A program made the position numbers and the translations under genes. Source: Onchocerca volvulus (taxonomy: Eukaryota > Nematoda > Chromadorea > Rhabditida > Onchocercidae). Taken from it: DNA of 64,000 bases. Positions 12,479 to 25,395 of this stretch are shown in pieces. The notes under the pieces were generated by a model that saw only the letters and a list, made by a program, of their open reading frames with translations, did no database searches and was not told where the DNA came from. The stretch is from the NCBI GenBank assembly GCA_000499405.2, contig HG738149.1:1-64000 (forward strand), written 5' to 3'. Position 1 is the first letter of the stretch. Every line of letters begins with the position of its first letter.

Positions 12479-12661
12479 ATTGAAGTACCGCGTGAACAGC
12501 TACAAAATAATTTAGCATTTAAATTGGAAAATCTGGAAGCAATAAAGAAATTATTATGTCAAAGGTCCTTTGCTATTTTACATTTTCGAATCCGGAAGTT
12601 TTTTTTATCAAAAATGCTACTGTCAGCCTCAAGAACGCTTCTATTTTTGTCAGATGAGTAA
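12479..12661 (+). pseudogene. Decayed exon of unrecognised gene, left copy
   Basis: An open stretch reading EVPREQLQNNLAFKLENLEA and onwards looks protein-coding, but it is interrupted by frameshifts both upstream (12430-12480) and downstream. The right copy (29300-29580) keeps a different part of the frame, KNATVSVKNASVFVSD. Both copies share a donor-like gtaag(a/g) at 12729 and 29580. The ancestral product is not recognised. Confidence 0.35.
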
Positions 12662-13139
12662 AATTTGAATTCATTGTTAAATTGTCTCGTTTTAATTTAA
12701 GACAGTAATTTTGGGATTTCTCGCTGCTGGTAAGACTTTATTAATTTCATTCACTCTTTTCTGTTCTACTCAGAAATAAGGTCCACATACATCACTATTT
12801 ATCTGATCTTTTCCCTAATATGAAGATGAGACTTGAAAGTTCAGTGAAAAGAAACTTTACTTAAAAAATTAGGTTAAAAATTAGAATTGCTCAATGACAT
12901 CTTATCGATTAAAGTAACATGTTTGAAGCACTACTTGTTCCACATCATAATCTTGAACAGAATGTGAAGCAAATTTTTTCGGAGTGCAATCCCAAAATTT
13001 TCTTTAAAAAACAGTTAAAACGACCAAAAAATCTATATTTTTGCACTGCCATCAATTTTAATATAAATTTCCTCAAATTTTACAGAAAATGTAATATTCT
13101 AATGAAAGAGTAAGTCATTTCGATTTTACGAAGAGTCTC

Positions 13140-13750
13140 AGTAAGTCATTTCAATTTTTTCACGAAGAGCTTTTTCTTTCTGATCGTGACAAAATAATAG
13201 ATTCAATTCTGTTTTTCAGTTCTCACAATTCCTTCAATTTTGTTGTTTCACTCACTTGGAAACGAACCTCAAGCTTGGATAATTAAACCTTTATTATGAT
13301 TAATTTGTTAATCAATGGACGCAGCAATTATATCAACAACATTTATATCACCAGCACAATTTCGATAATATCAAAATGATAACTTTCATGAAGAAATTAT
13401 GATGGGAAAAACGGGGATATAGGGTTGCACAATCAAGACAATTGATATACCACGAGCTGGACCATCCGACCGTGCTCGTGGTTGCCATTCCTTTGAAATG
13501 ATTTTTGTACTCAGGACCCTCTTTTGCTTCATGGATGAAGGATCCTGATATCATTTTCGTGCTACAGGAAAGATCCCTTGTTGTCTTGGGAGCATGCGCG
13601 TTTGTTAGCGAACGATGAAAGAGAGCTTTTTTAAACTAAATAGACGAAAAATGATTTTACAATTAACCATAGCAAATAAGCAATGTCAAATTTAAAACAA
13701 AGAAATCACTGGTTCGCTTCTTTTATCCTCTTGATTTTAGCGATACATAT
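13140..13750. other. Insertion or deletion segment specific to the left duplication copy
   Basis: About 610 bases with higher GC than their surroundings have no counterpart in the right copy, where the alignment jumps at about 30005. A 68-aa minus-strand open frame (13554-13348) exists but is not recognised. It is either an insertion into the left copy or a deletion from the right one. Confidence 0.6.
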
Positions 13751-14557
13751 CATGTAGCAATTTTAAAAGTGCTGTTCGTGTTGGAAAAAAGTAAAATTTA
13801 GGCTAACAAAAACATTTCACATCAAATATCAGTTTGAAAGTCGCAATTATAAATTTTTTTCGATATAATCGGAAGCTGAATTGAATGCTTAAAAATGAAG
13901 ATTTAACCAATCATTTTTGATCAGACTTACATATCGGCTGCTTCATCCTACACCTTCTATTCACGTTTCATTACTTTTCAATTAATTCCGTCTGATGGAT
14001 AATTTTACTTTTCAGGCTTTCAGTTGCAAGATGCTTCCTTCTTTTTATTCCGACCCACTTATGAGAGATATTTATTTGATAAGCAAATCATCCCAATACA
14101 TAATTCAAATCATTAGAATAGACAAAAAATACGGCATGATGGGATAATTAAAGCGAAACGGAAAGATTTGAACAATTCAGAGAGACACAATAATATTAAG
14201 TCTTTTGAAGTCAAAAAAGTTCTGATAGTATGAGACAGGGCGTAATAATCTCTTAAATGGCGTTGACTGCAAAAGTAGGAAATTATTTCTGTGATCAGTT
14301 AAATCTTGTCTGGCGTATTGTTCCAGAGAACTATCATCTTAAATAATTAACTTCTAGACCAATTAAGTAATTTCAGATAAGTATTCTCGAAATTTTGTTT
14401 CCATTAAGTCTTTCTGATTTATAGGCAACTCTTACAAATATATTATACCATTCACGTTGTGTGGCTAAATTTAACTAATCTAATATAAATAAAAATATAA
14501 GTGTTCGCTTGTTCAAAATCTTAAATGTCTGAACGTTTTCAAATACACGCCATATCT

Positions 14558-14700
14558 ATATATAAAAATTCGTATCTATTCGAATGCAACGTTGTGTCAA
14601 AATTCCAAATCAATCGATGATGAACTTGAAACATTGTTTGGCAAGTGACAACGAACATTTACATTTTTATTTATGTAGATGAAAAGATATTTGCCTATTC
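14558..14700 (+). repeat. Helitron 5'-end-like repeat, left duplication copy
   Basis: Starts with tctatatataaaaattcg and continues with the TTCGAATGCAACGTTGTGTC motif and CAAATCAATCGATGA found beside the Helitron relic at 3.2-3.5 kb. No 3' end was identified. The same sequence lies at 30834-30976 in the other copy. Confidence 0.6.
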
Positions 14701-14764
14701 ACACAAATATTCAAAAAATTCTTTGAATATACTCACTGAAGACTATGTCAAGAAGAAATCCTAA

Positions 14765-15293
14765 TCAGAAGTGAAAAAAGTCGTTGCAGAGGTTATTATC
14801 CAACCTTTCTGAAAGCGAATTCTGACATTGAAGCGAATAATTGCCAAATTCTTCGTTGTCATCTGACAAATCAGTTTTAAAACATTTCAGTCCATCGCTG
14901 ATAATTTCTGTTTTAAAATTCGTAAAAAAGTTTAATTCCTCATTGCGAACAATAAGAATGTTTCGAATTTTTCGAAATTTTTTTATCCCTTTTTAAATTT
15001 GTTTTTCTGACATTCATTTGATATGAAAAAGAAGAAAAAAATAGACGAAAAAAAAGAAAGAGAAAGAAAAAGAGAAAAGGAAAGAATTTGTTTTAATGAA
15101 TTGAAATATTACCTGAATTTCTTCTGGGGCAAAATTAAACTTACCCCTCCTTGTTTTGTTTTTTTGTTTTTTTTTTTCTTATCATCTTAAATATTCCTTT
15201 CCTGTCAGCAGAATAGATTATCTCTGCCATTACTACGCCATCTTTGCTATTTACAGCTACGAACATCCTTTTGTACTTAACTTTGGAAGACAT
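14765..15293 (-). pseudogene. Left copy of unrecognised 96-aa gene, frame broken in poly-A
   Basis: Counterpart of the gene at 31045-31562. Exon 1 (15293-15145) and exon 2 (14907-14765) keep start, donor, acceptor and stop. The A-run on the coding strand in exon 1 is one base longer, making the exon 149 instead of 148 bases and shifting exon 2 out of frame to an early stop. A real one-base insertion and a homopolymer sequencing error are both possible. If it is an error, this is a second intact gene of identical length. Confidence 0.5.
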
Positions 15294-16470
15294 TGAAATG
15301 AGCAAATTAGTGAAATTTAATTAATCGCTCGCATTGAAATGGGAGGATTTGTTGCGATTAGCAAATGATAAGTTTGTCTCTTCTGTAGCGCAAACACAAT
15401 GCTTTGAAATCCTTCCGAAAAATGGTCGACGAATGCGATAACTTGACAAAAAGCGCCAACAGTTAGCTTTTCAAGTAACTAAAGTTGAAATTCGTTATCT
15501 CAAAAACTCTTGCTTTTTATTGAAACGAAAATTGAAAATGTCGCCGTGTTATTACTGACTTCACCATATTGCGATAATAACGGTAAGTACTGCTTCATTG
15601 TTCACCATTTGAATTACAGTAAAATGATCAGGCAAAAGAGTTCCTGATGAAGTCCATCTGTTTGAACGCTTGAAGGACATTTGCACTATCGGTCACGCTT
15701 TGACGAGAAGGTGCTAAGCGAGCTCAATTCACTCTTCGGTATGTTGCGATGCACACAATGGGCAAGTTTTCGTAAGTTTGCCTTTGCCTTTAATGATTGA
15801 CGAAGAAGCGATCGAATGGGCGAAAGTGGGACGCGCAGAAGTAAGGCACGTAAGATGCGATGAAACGAGCATTTTTGGTTGGAATATTTTGTGTTTTTTT
15901 TGTTGTTGAAAAGTGAACAAAGAAATTGGTACGACAGCGATAACCTTGGAAGTCTAACTTTTCCTTCCAGAAAATTTGTCTTTTCTTTTTCTCTAAGCTT
16001 TTTTTTTTTTTATTATTTCGAATAAAGTGCGAGGACACACACACACAAAAACACACAGATAGCGGCATGTCGTAGTGAGAGCTATCTTGAAGAGAGCACT
16101 TCATAGAACTTGATTTCAACTACTCTTCATCTGCTCGATAGTAAATTCAAAAATTCATTGTTAATCTGCAGAAGATTTTAAAACGAAAAAGTCATTCTAT
16201 CAAGTGATTCATTGATAATCAAAAATACTAATCAAATGCGCCTGCGATCCCTTTGGAGTAGCGCTGTGATGAAAAATGAAGTTTGCAAGGATACGGATCA
16301 AAATTAAAAATTCGCATTTGCGTTGAATTTCAAGATTTTATTCGAAATTGAACACTTTGAAGCGATTGGAGATGCGATCGGCGAGGACGGAAATTAGCCT
16401 CAATAAAAGATTATTATCATTGTTATATTGCCGTATACATTATGTTCACCGCAAGAAGATCCATCGTAAT

Positions 16471-19400
16471 ATTTGCGATTTATGTACGAGAGATCTAAAA
16501 ATTAATTGATAATCGACTTATATCAAACCGAATCATTTCATTTACAAAATTATATTATTAAATTAGATTTGATCAAGAAATCTGACACTAAAATCACATT
16601 AACCAATGTGATTTTAATTACATTGCATCCTTCGTATTATCAATCAAGAAGATAGTTGCAACTAGGACGAAAAAAAAAAGAAAAAAAAAAACAAAATTTC
16701 GAAAATTAATAATAATAAAGTTTTGAAATAGTTTGAGCAACTTTTCACACTGTGTAATTCAATTCTTCATTTCTATTCATTTTCAATTCCACCCCAAATA
16801 CTATGATACTTGTGCAATGCTTGTTTTCAATTCCTTCATCATATCGGAAATAATCATCTGATAAGTATTTCCAATTTTCGAAACCAAAATGTTTGGAATA
16901 TAAATACTGAAACAGAAATTAATAATAATAATAAAGTTCTAGCATATTGAACAAGAAATATGACGATGTGATTACTGTAACAATTCAACTTTATGGTAAA
17001 AGTATTTGCTGGAATTGAGTGCTTTCAGTGTTAATTAACTTCTTTGTGTTTAATAATGATAGTTTCGTTAAATACAAGAAAAAGAAAAAATGAGAACTTT
17101 CTTTCGTTTTTAAAATGTACACATTTGAGATGTTCAAAAAAAAAAGAAAAAAAAACCTGTCGAATCATTTTTAAAGATGTTCAAAAAAAAACTTGTGAAA
17201 ATATTTCAAAAATTTAAAAAAGTGCAAATTACAAAATGAAATCAAGTGATGAATTATTCGAAAATTATTCGAAAAGTAAGAATTTAGTCGAACAGATAAG
17301 AAATATGCTTTAGATCAAGTAATCTTGGCAAATTTTTAGATTTCTTCCATTTCCTATTCATATATTTCTATTACTAGACATAGAATTGCCATTTAATGAT
17401 TATGTTCGGAAAAAAAAATCTAAATTTACTTTTTATTCCCAGGAAAATGGAAATTTCTCGAAATATTAAAAGATTAAAAATTATTTAATAGTATTATTCT
17501 AGTCAATAAATGAATTGATTTGAAGAAGAAAAAATTTCTGCAATGTGACAAATATGCTTACTGATTATTTTTTGATAAAAATGTCATTTCTGATCATTAA
17601 TTTTTGATCATCCATAACATTTTATCAATCAATAAGTTGATAAGTTGATTAAATATAGTCAACCCGTTCTGAAACATTTTTTTCTGTTTTGAAAAGAAAT
17701 TGTTTTGCCGAATTTTTGAAAACTCTTAATATTCCAAAGTTTTCGTGTAACAAAGCATATAGTATCACGCTTTCATTAAATGCACAATGTGAGTATATGA
17801 TTAATTAATTAATTACAATTAATTTATCTACCAATTAATGATTTTTGACATATTCTACGGAATGGAATTCTCAAAAATAAACAATCATTTTCTATGGTAA
17901 CCTTTTGATGATCAATAATCACAATATCTATGAATGATCTGTTAAGTAATCAAAAACAGTGTCATTTATAACTTGATCATGGAAGCTAAAGGTATTAAAT
18001 TCGTAATAAATGATAAGAATAATGATCAAAATTTCGAAATTATGAATTTATAATCATAGCGCAGTCAAATATATTTTTCTCAATCAAAATAACTTTACTG
18101 TCTTCATTAATTTATTAATCGAAACGAATACCATAACAGCGAAAAAAAGATAAATTTACTTATTTTTTATATTGTATCAATCATTGCTTTGATGATTCGA
18201 CGAATTAGATGAATCCGGAAAATCGCTTTAATTTTTCCCCATATCATCATGATTGAAATTTCGTAATTGATATATTTTTGATTTTAAACTTATTTACGTA
18301 TAATATCGATATGTTTTCGTTGCCAAACAATCAACGTATAAAAGAAATAATAGTTATTTTCGTCTATAGTCAAAGAATTATTGAATTGCTGAAGTTGCGA
18401 TTCTAAAAATGCAGTAAATAAAATTGTGCGATAATCTCGAGAAAATTGGCAACAAAAGTAATCTCGAAAAAAAAAACGGCAACATATTTACATGAAAAAA
18501 AGTGCAAAAAGTAAAAAAGTTACAAAAGCATGTGCGATTTTGCCTAAAAAACGAATAAATTTGAAAAACGGAAAGAATTTTATGGGCATAATCTTTCTAC
18601 ATGTAGAAATTTTCAAATGTTAAGCTTTTCTCAACGAAAATCTGAGATTTTTTTTTTTTTTTTTTTTTGTCAATTAATGAATAATTTAAATTGAATAATT
18701 TTTTCGTTTTCTAAAGAATATTTTTTTTTAATGAATTTTCAAAATTAGATGAAAGTTGATTTTTGATGAACTTTTCCATCATTTCTTTCTTTTTTTTTTC
18801 CTTACAAAAAATTGCAATCTGCAAACAAAGCAAACTGGTGTTTTTTTACAAATGTTATCATTCCCCACATTTCCTCTCTCCGACTTTTTTTACCTTTCTT
18901 TTTAGTTTTGAGTGCATTAATAGAACAAATTGACATTCCAAGGTTAAGGAATGAATTTCCGATCAGAAGGTATCATCTATGAATAATGCAGTTAAAATAA
19001 TCATCGTTATCGTGCTTTCATCATCACTTTTAAATCAATAATTACTCCAAAAAAGTCGATCTTTCCTGATTTCAGAATCCATGAAATGACCTTTCGAACA
19101 TCGTCAATGCATTTAATGCAGTCATTAAATATTAGTTAAAAGTTCTAATTAAGAGAAAACTAGCGATAAACAAAGGACAGGAAAAGAGAAAAAAGTAGTA
19201 ATGTTTAAAAAATTTTTAAATCAATCGATGAGAGAAAAATTCAGAATTTCGCAAATGACCTATCGTTTTTTAAGTTGACCTTTTCATAAGTAACTACATC
19301 GTAGTTGCTCAATAAAATTTTCACTGATATTATTCGTAATGAAATCTTCAATAATATCATTCATTCTGTGATCAGAAATTTGAGTTCATGAGCGCGAATA

Positions 19401-22125
19401 CAAAACTTATCAATGCAATAATCTAAAATAGAATAATTATAATTTGAAAATTTAAAATAGAATAATTATAATTTGAAAATATTGGAAATAGTATAGCAGT
19501 TGAGCTATTTGAAGAAAAATTTTGAACGAATAGGCTTATTCATATTTTTCAAACTTTTACAACAAACCCAACATTTGTGTTAATTGTATTGCTAACACGG
19601 AGAACTTTTTTTTTAAAATAATTTTTTTTTATTAAAAAAAAAAAATTTTTTTTCCGAAAAAAATATTAACGATAATTTTAACATTACAAACTTTTTTCCA
19701 CTTTATGCACACAAATATTATTGGTCATTGAAAAATGCCAAAAAATTTTAATTTCGAATTTCTATTTTTCCTTTTACAAGGAACTAAATTTTTCTGATCC
19801 TTTGAAAAGTAGAATTTGAAGGTCATTAGGGCTTGTTTCAAAATTTTTTAACATACAAAGTTATTTTTATATGTGTATTTAATATCATTCCCTTGACAAT
19901 GATATTTAAACGAAATTGCACTCTTATATTATGAAATTTTATTTTAGATTAATTAACTTAACAATACTACGCTATTTTTAATTTATCAAATTTAACATTT
20001 CATAAAAATTAAAAAGAAAAAAAACAATGAAATGATTGTAATGGTTTTAATATCTTTAATTAATGAAATATTTTATTGTTACATAACATTGTTTATATTT
20101 ATATATCATTTTACAATTGAAATGAAAATCCAAATGATTTCCATTTTTATCGATCAATTTTGCATCATTATTTCAAATAAAACAATAGATTTATTTCCCT
20201 TCTTATATTTTATTTTTAATTGTTTACTTGATTGAATTAATTAGATGTACATAAATTTATGTGATATAGCCTTCTAAATTTTTGTTTATAAAAATTTGTC
20301 TCTGTTTATGAAAATTCGTTATTTGATTATTTTAAAGTACGTCTGAATTTTTTTCAAATATAACAGCAATCAAAGTTGATCTATTTTTAACTTGTTATTT
20401 GAAATAGAATACATATCATAAATGGTATTGATCAAAAATAATTTATAATCAGAAGTGTTGCAAAATTTCAATAAAATATGATAAAATGAATATAAAAAGT
20501 TTTTTATACCGTCTTTCTATAAAATTATGCCGATTTTTTGAAGATGAAAACGAAAATTCTAGAAAGTTCACTAATTAAAGTTGTAAATTAGTGGAAGAAT
20601 TTAAACTTAGATTTAAAAAAAAAATTTATTTTTCATTCTTCCAGAAAAATTCAAATCCAATTTCGCGCATTTCATAGTTAGCTTCTGAGAAAGCCTTTCT
20701 TAACTTGAAAAAATTTTACAGTAATCCCATCATTTTAATTACTTTGTTGCCTAATTAATAACCAAATTTGTTCGTCCTTCATCTCCTATTTCCGTACAAT
20801 AATCTTTTTCAACAAAAAATTCGTCGTCCAAAAAAAAAAAAAAAAAAAAAAAAATCAGTAGCATAGCAAGTGCCTGGGAAAATTTGTTAAAATTGAGTAA
20901 ACTTTGGCCTAATGTTAAAGAATACAATATATGAAGCCTTATGGACGATCCTGGTGAAGAAAAGAGCTTAGCAATAAGCCTGTTTAGCGTTTGGTCCTAG
21001 CATTGGAAATCCAAGGCTGAAATAAGTCTAAGCCTCAAGCTTAAGGCATGCCTCCATCAAAAAGCGTCTTCTCTATTGAATTTAGGATTATGCTTCTTCC
21101 TGAGATGCTTCTGCTTTACTTTCAAGTTTAGTTAGAAGACATTTTAAATAGTAGCAGTAGTTCTTATTTTCCTTTATATATATATATATATATATGTATA
21201 TGTATATTAGCTTTCAATTTTTTACCTTTTAAGTTACTATGCATTTTGCAATTTTGCAAATATTTTGCATTTTCTGGAAAAATATGATATATTCAACTTG
21301 CATTGTATGTTATGCATGTCATGTAATTTTTGCATCAATTCTTCATAGAATGGCTAGCATGTATGCAAAAGTAATTATAAACAATTTTTGCTATATTTAT
21401 CATAAAATGGCTCAAAAATCAATCATCTTTTTCTTTAAGTAATATTTTTAAAGGGGAGTTATATTCTGCTTTTCTTGGTAAACTTTAGTTATTTTCTTTC
21501 ATCTATTCATTCTTCTTTCTATATTTGTCTTCTAATTTTTTTGAATTTTTTCATTTCACCAAAAAAAAAAAAAGTGATATTTGGATAATATTTATTTAAA
21601 AAAGAACAATGAAAATTATTTTAAATTGAGAATTGCGAAATTTCTCTTTCTTCTGAAGAGATGGTAACTTTTTGTTTTTTGTTTTTTTTTTTTTTTTTTT
21701 TTGAATTTTCAACGAGTTAATCAACTAAATGATAATATTATGCAATTTTTTTTTTTTGTAAACTTTAGAAGATTCAAAAATTATAATTTGAAACAATAAA
21801 AAGAGAAAATAACTTGCATTGCTATGTTTTTTTTTTTTTTTTCCTTCATGCAAATATAAAATGAATATTTGCGCCTATATTTCAGCATTATTTGATTATA
21901 CTTCATAAATAACTTATATTTCAAAATTTTATTGATTGAACAAAGTTTCGTATAAAAAGCTAATTATTTTTCCAGCAAACTTCGTGGCATATATCATTTG
22001 AGGAACATTAAATATTGATAAGATATGATATATTTTCATTCTATTCTATCTCAAGTAATAAAAATTTTGATTTGATTAAAATTTAAATTTAAAAAAAAAA
22101 TATATATATAAGGAGAATATATGGT
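16471..22125. other. Long gene-poor AT-rich interval
   Basis: No convincing exon was seen on either strand. It contains many homopolymer runs, a two-copy tandem repeat near 19424-19480 (tagaataattataatttg core), a (TA)n microsatellite near 21176-21196 and, at about 20860-21130, a patch of noticeably higher GC with no recognisable reading frame. Confidence 0.5.
16589..16616. repeat. Perfect 12-bp hairpin
   Basis: Arms taaaatcacatt and aatgtgatttta surround a four-base loop, just outside the right edge of the duplication. There is no T-run to suggest a terminator function. Confidence 0.8.
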
Positions 22126-22300
22126 TTATATGTTAGTGTTTACATGCTCTTGAGGCATCTTTGAGGTCAACAATTCCCTACAACAATGTTCACATTTCTC
22201 AAGCGACAACAATTCGTTTAATTTTTGAAGGTAGCAGAATGTTGATGAACTTATGCGGCACAAAATAGGCGATTGTCGCTTTTTCCTTTTAATGTCGTAA
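22126..22300 (-). other. Weak coding-like minus-strand segment
   Basis: The C-terminal half of an 80-aa open frame (YLQKLNELLSLEKCEHCCRE and onwards) has a more protein-like composition than neighbouring frames and ends at a stop at 22126. No splice partners were found and the product is not recognised. It may be chance. Confidence 0.2.
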
Positions 22301-22914
22301 ATCGAAAAAAAAAAAAAAAGAGCGATGATTATGTGATAGGGAAAGAGAGTGATATGAAAAATTGTCAAATTTTTAAAAATTCGCGAAATGTTGAGAATTG
22401 ACTTATTATAAACGAAATTACATTTATATTTTAGAATAAAAATGAAGAAATCATTAAGAAGAAGTATAACTTCTATTCATTACTTTTTCATTTCAAGTCA
22501 AAACTTACTTATCAATCTGTTTATTGTGTCATAGAAATTGAAAATTCCGCCTATTAAACTAACTCTCTTCTTTGTCATTCATATTCTTATTCTTTCGTTT
22601 CTCTTAATAGGACATTATTAAGCAATTCTTTTTTTTTTTTTTTTTTTTTTTTAGAAATAAATGCAACTGTCTGAATATTTTCGAGACATTTTCAAATCAA
22701 TTGTTTTTTTTTAGTTAGAAAATTATGAAATTCTTAAATAGTTTTTATATTCTTTTTAGCAATTTATCAAACTAATCAATGAATTAAATGAAAAGAAACA
22801 ATTTTAGGGCAATAACATTGTTAGAAACATTCCAGGATGATCCTAATAATTCTATATTCAAACAGATTTTTCGCTATATGATATCATTTTTTTTTTTTTT
22901 TTTTTTTTTTTTTT

Positions 22915-22938
22915 NNNNNNNNNNNNNNNNNNNNNNNN
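22915..22938. other. Assembly gap of 24 N between poly-T and poly-A
   Basis: The gap is preceded by a T-run (about 22887-22914) and followed by an A-run (22939-22957). The true sequence and length are unknown. No gene is affected. Confidence 0.98.
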
Positions 22939-22957
22939 AAAAAAAAAAAAAAAAAAA

Positions 22958-23730
22958 CCTTTTTCCATCATTTTTCTTCTTCCACTTCTTTTTTCATCTT
23001 CTTCTTTCTTCAATGATTATTTCAAAAGAACGAAAAAGTTCGTTGTTGTTCCGTTTTTTTTTTTTTCTGTCAATTGTACATTCCATTCAGTATGCAAGTC
23101 ATTTTAATCAAATTGGACATTTTTTATGAGAGATTGCGGAAGTCATGCGCAATGTACCTACCTATAGCATTTTTAGCATTAAGCGCGCAGCTCATAAAAA
23201 TTTGTGAACGTTGTTGACCTTGATATAAAGGTGATGGTGAGTGTGTGAAGGAACTTTTTTGGTTTTGTGATTGGTATAGGTTGGAACCGACCGATGAGAC
23301 TCGCTTACTTTTCTCGCATTTTATTTAGTATCTATGATCAAGAAAGCCGAAAATTTTCAAATCAAAATAATCATCATTATGATCACTAAGAGCGAACTTC
23401 TCCTTTTTTTTTTCCTTCTTTCTTTTTTTTTTTTTTTTGCGACAATCAATTCGCTAAATCGCTCATTAGATCATATGAATATTTTGTAAACAAAAGAAGC
23501 AAATTCTTGTTTAATGAATGCCGGATCGTAAAATTTACGTTTTACAAAAATTTCATTCTTGCTTTCTATCAGAAATGAAATTACGAACATTATCAAACTT
23601 GAAATTAAAGTAGATGATGAAAAGATTCATTATTGATAATGAGAAATTTCAGTTAGATGGAATTAGAATCTTGGTTTTCTAAATTCGAATCCATATGCTA
23701 TGATGTTAAAAGGTAAGAATTTTTTTAGAA

Positions 23731-23826
<96 letters not shown>

Positions 23827-25092
23827 CATCTTGGCTGATATCGAGACGGTGTAACATTTTTGTTGTTTATCATTGGAAAGAGAAGCTATGTTGCATGTTT
23901 GCGTCGCTTTAAATTTCGAAATTTTTCTATTACCAACAGACTAACAAATGTTGAATTGAAAATTGAAAGTTTCAATTTTTAAATTACTTAACTCGAACTT
24001 CGATTAATTCATTGCAAAAGATTCAAACATCATCATCATCATCATTAGATGCTATTATAATTATTGCTCAAAATTTTCTATAAATTTAAAAATATCATTT
24101 GTGAAATAAAGAACATTATTTACATGCATAAATCTTCGTCTTAAAAAAGCACACAAGTATGTGTGTCAATATAAATAACTTGGATTTTATTGAATATGAT
24201 TCTCTCCTTCAGAATCTTTCATAAATTCACACACATACATATACTTACATCAAGCCAATTCATTCATATTTTCTGAAGGCTAATTTTCTTCATTTTATCT
24301 AGCAAATTTTACATTTGCAATGAATGAAGAAATTTCATAATATGCGCTAATTGCATGAGAAAGTCATTCACATTTGCGCCCTATTTTTTGTTGCAAATTA
24401 AGAAAAGAAAATGAATTAAAACAATTTTTCTTCTAACAAGAAAGAAAAATTGCGGATTCTCACCGAAAATCATTTATTCGATATTGCTGTTGTTACATCA
24501 TTGTTTCCAGGTATATTTTGAAATTGTTGATTATAATTAATGAATTTTAATTTAATTTAACAATGACAACAATATGTTTCCCGTTTTTCTATTATATCTG
24601 AATTAATTCGGATTAATGATGATAGTAGAAGTGATTATGATTTATGAGATAATAATGGAAGAAGGAAGGATCGTAGGAGATTATGGTCTACGAACTGATG
24701 AGCTCATTTAACCCAAATAAAAAGTATCACTTTCTTATTTATAGAAATATTTTTTAAAGGAAAGATTTATGCATTTAATTTTTCAATACCTACTCTTTGC
24801 AATTTCTTATCGTATTTTTTGGATTCAATTCTTGACGATCCAATTCTTGTAACCTTCTTTATGATTTTGGAATCATTTCTGATTTCATTAATCCTTCAAA
24901 TCATCGGTTTCTATATTTCCGTTTGTTCCTTTTAATGGATATCAAATAGATTCATCAAATGGTTCGAAATATTTGAAATTACTTTTATGAAAAGGAGCAA
25001 GAACTATCAAGATTCAATACAGTGTTTCTTTAATGATCGCAAAATGTTGGACAATATTATGCATTTAAGAAAAAGTTTTTTTTTTTTTTTCA
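22958..25092. other. Gene-poor AT-rich interval
   Basis: No exon is recognised. It includes a block of 49 A, 7 T and 37 A (23732-23824) and a short (ATC)n run near 24031. Confidence 0.5.
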
Positions 25093-25395
25093 AGCGATTC
25101 GAAATGATTCTGACGTGCAAATCGATCATTTGAATTTGGTATAAGGGCGAAAAACTAATCAAACTATCCAGTAGCTGGTTTCTTCTGAAATTTCCTTCAG
25201 AAATAGCTGGAATACGTAATAAAGCTGTTATATTCGGTAAAGCGAATGATTAGAGGAATTGTAGGACGAAACGTCTTCAACCTATTCTCAAACTTTCAAT
25301 GAGTATGACGTCTCTTGTTTGCCTTAATGGGCGTAAGCATTGAATGTGTATTCCACGTACGCCATTTTTGATAAACAGATTTGGCGCTATGAAAG
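25093..25395 (+). pseudogene. Fragment of nuclear 28S rRNA gene
   Basis: About 300 bases follow the core of eukaryotic large-subunit rRNA in order. Landmarks are tctgacgtgcaaatcgatc, a ggcgaaa-actaatc stretch, ccagtagctggtt, gtaaagcgaatgattagagg, gacgaaacgtc, cctattctcaaacttt, and a final ttggcgct. Substitutions are spread throughout, including positions that are nearly invariant in functional rRNA, and no rRNA sequence was seen on either side. It is therefore a dispersed, degenerate piece rather than part of an rDNA unit. The nuclear type is judged from the actaatc...agtagctgg context. Confidence 0.85.

Larger units (their letters stand above)
11820..16470. repeat. Segmental duplication, left copy
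   Basis: Aligns with 28740-32760 in the same orientation. From about 14071 to 16200 the two copies are nearly identical, with only scattered substitutions and a few indels; outside that core they are clearly more diverged. The left copy has about 610 extra bases (about 13140-13750) absent from the right copy. It ends in a decayed version of the membrane-anchor exon seen at 32648. Confidence 0.9.

Noticed and set aside
22788..23129. 113-aa frame crossing the N gap
   Set aside because: The frame exists only because N and homopolymers carry no stops.
25093..25395. Complete or functional rRNA gene
   Set aside because: Only about 300 bases of the large subunit are present, with changes at conserved sites and no flanking rRNA.
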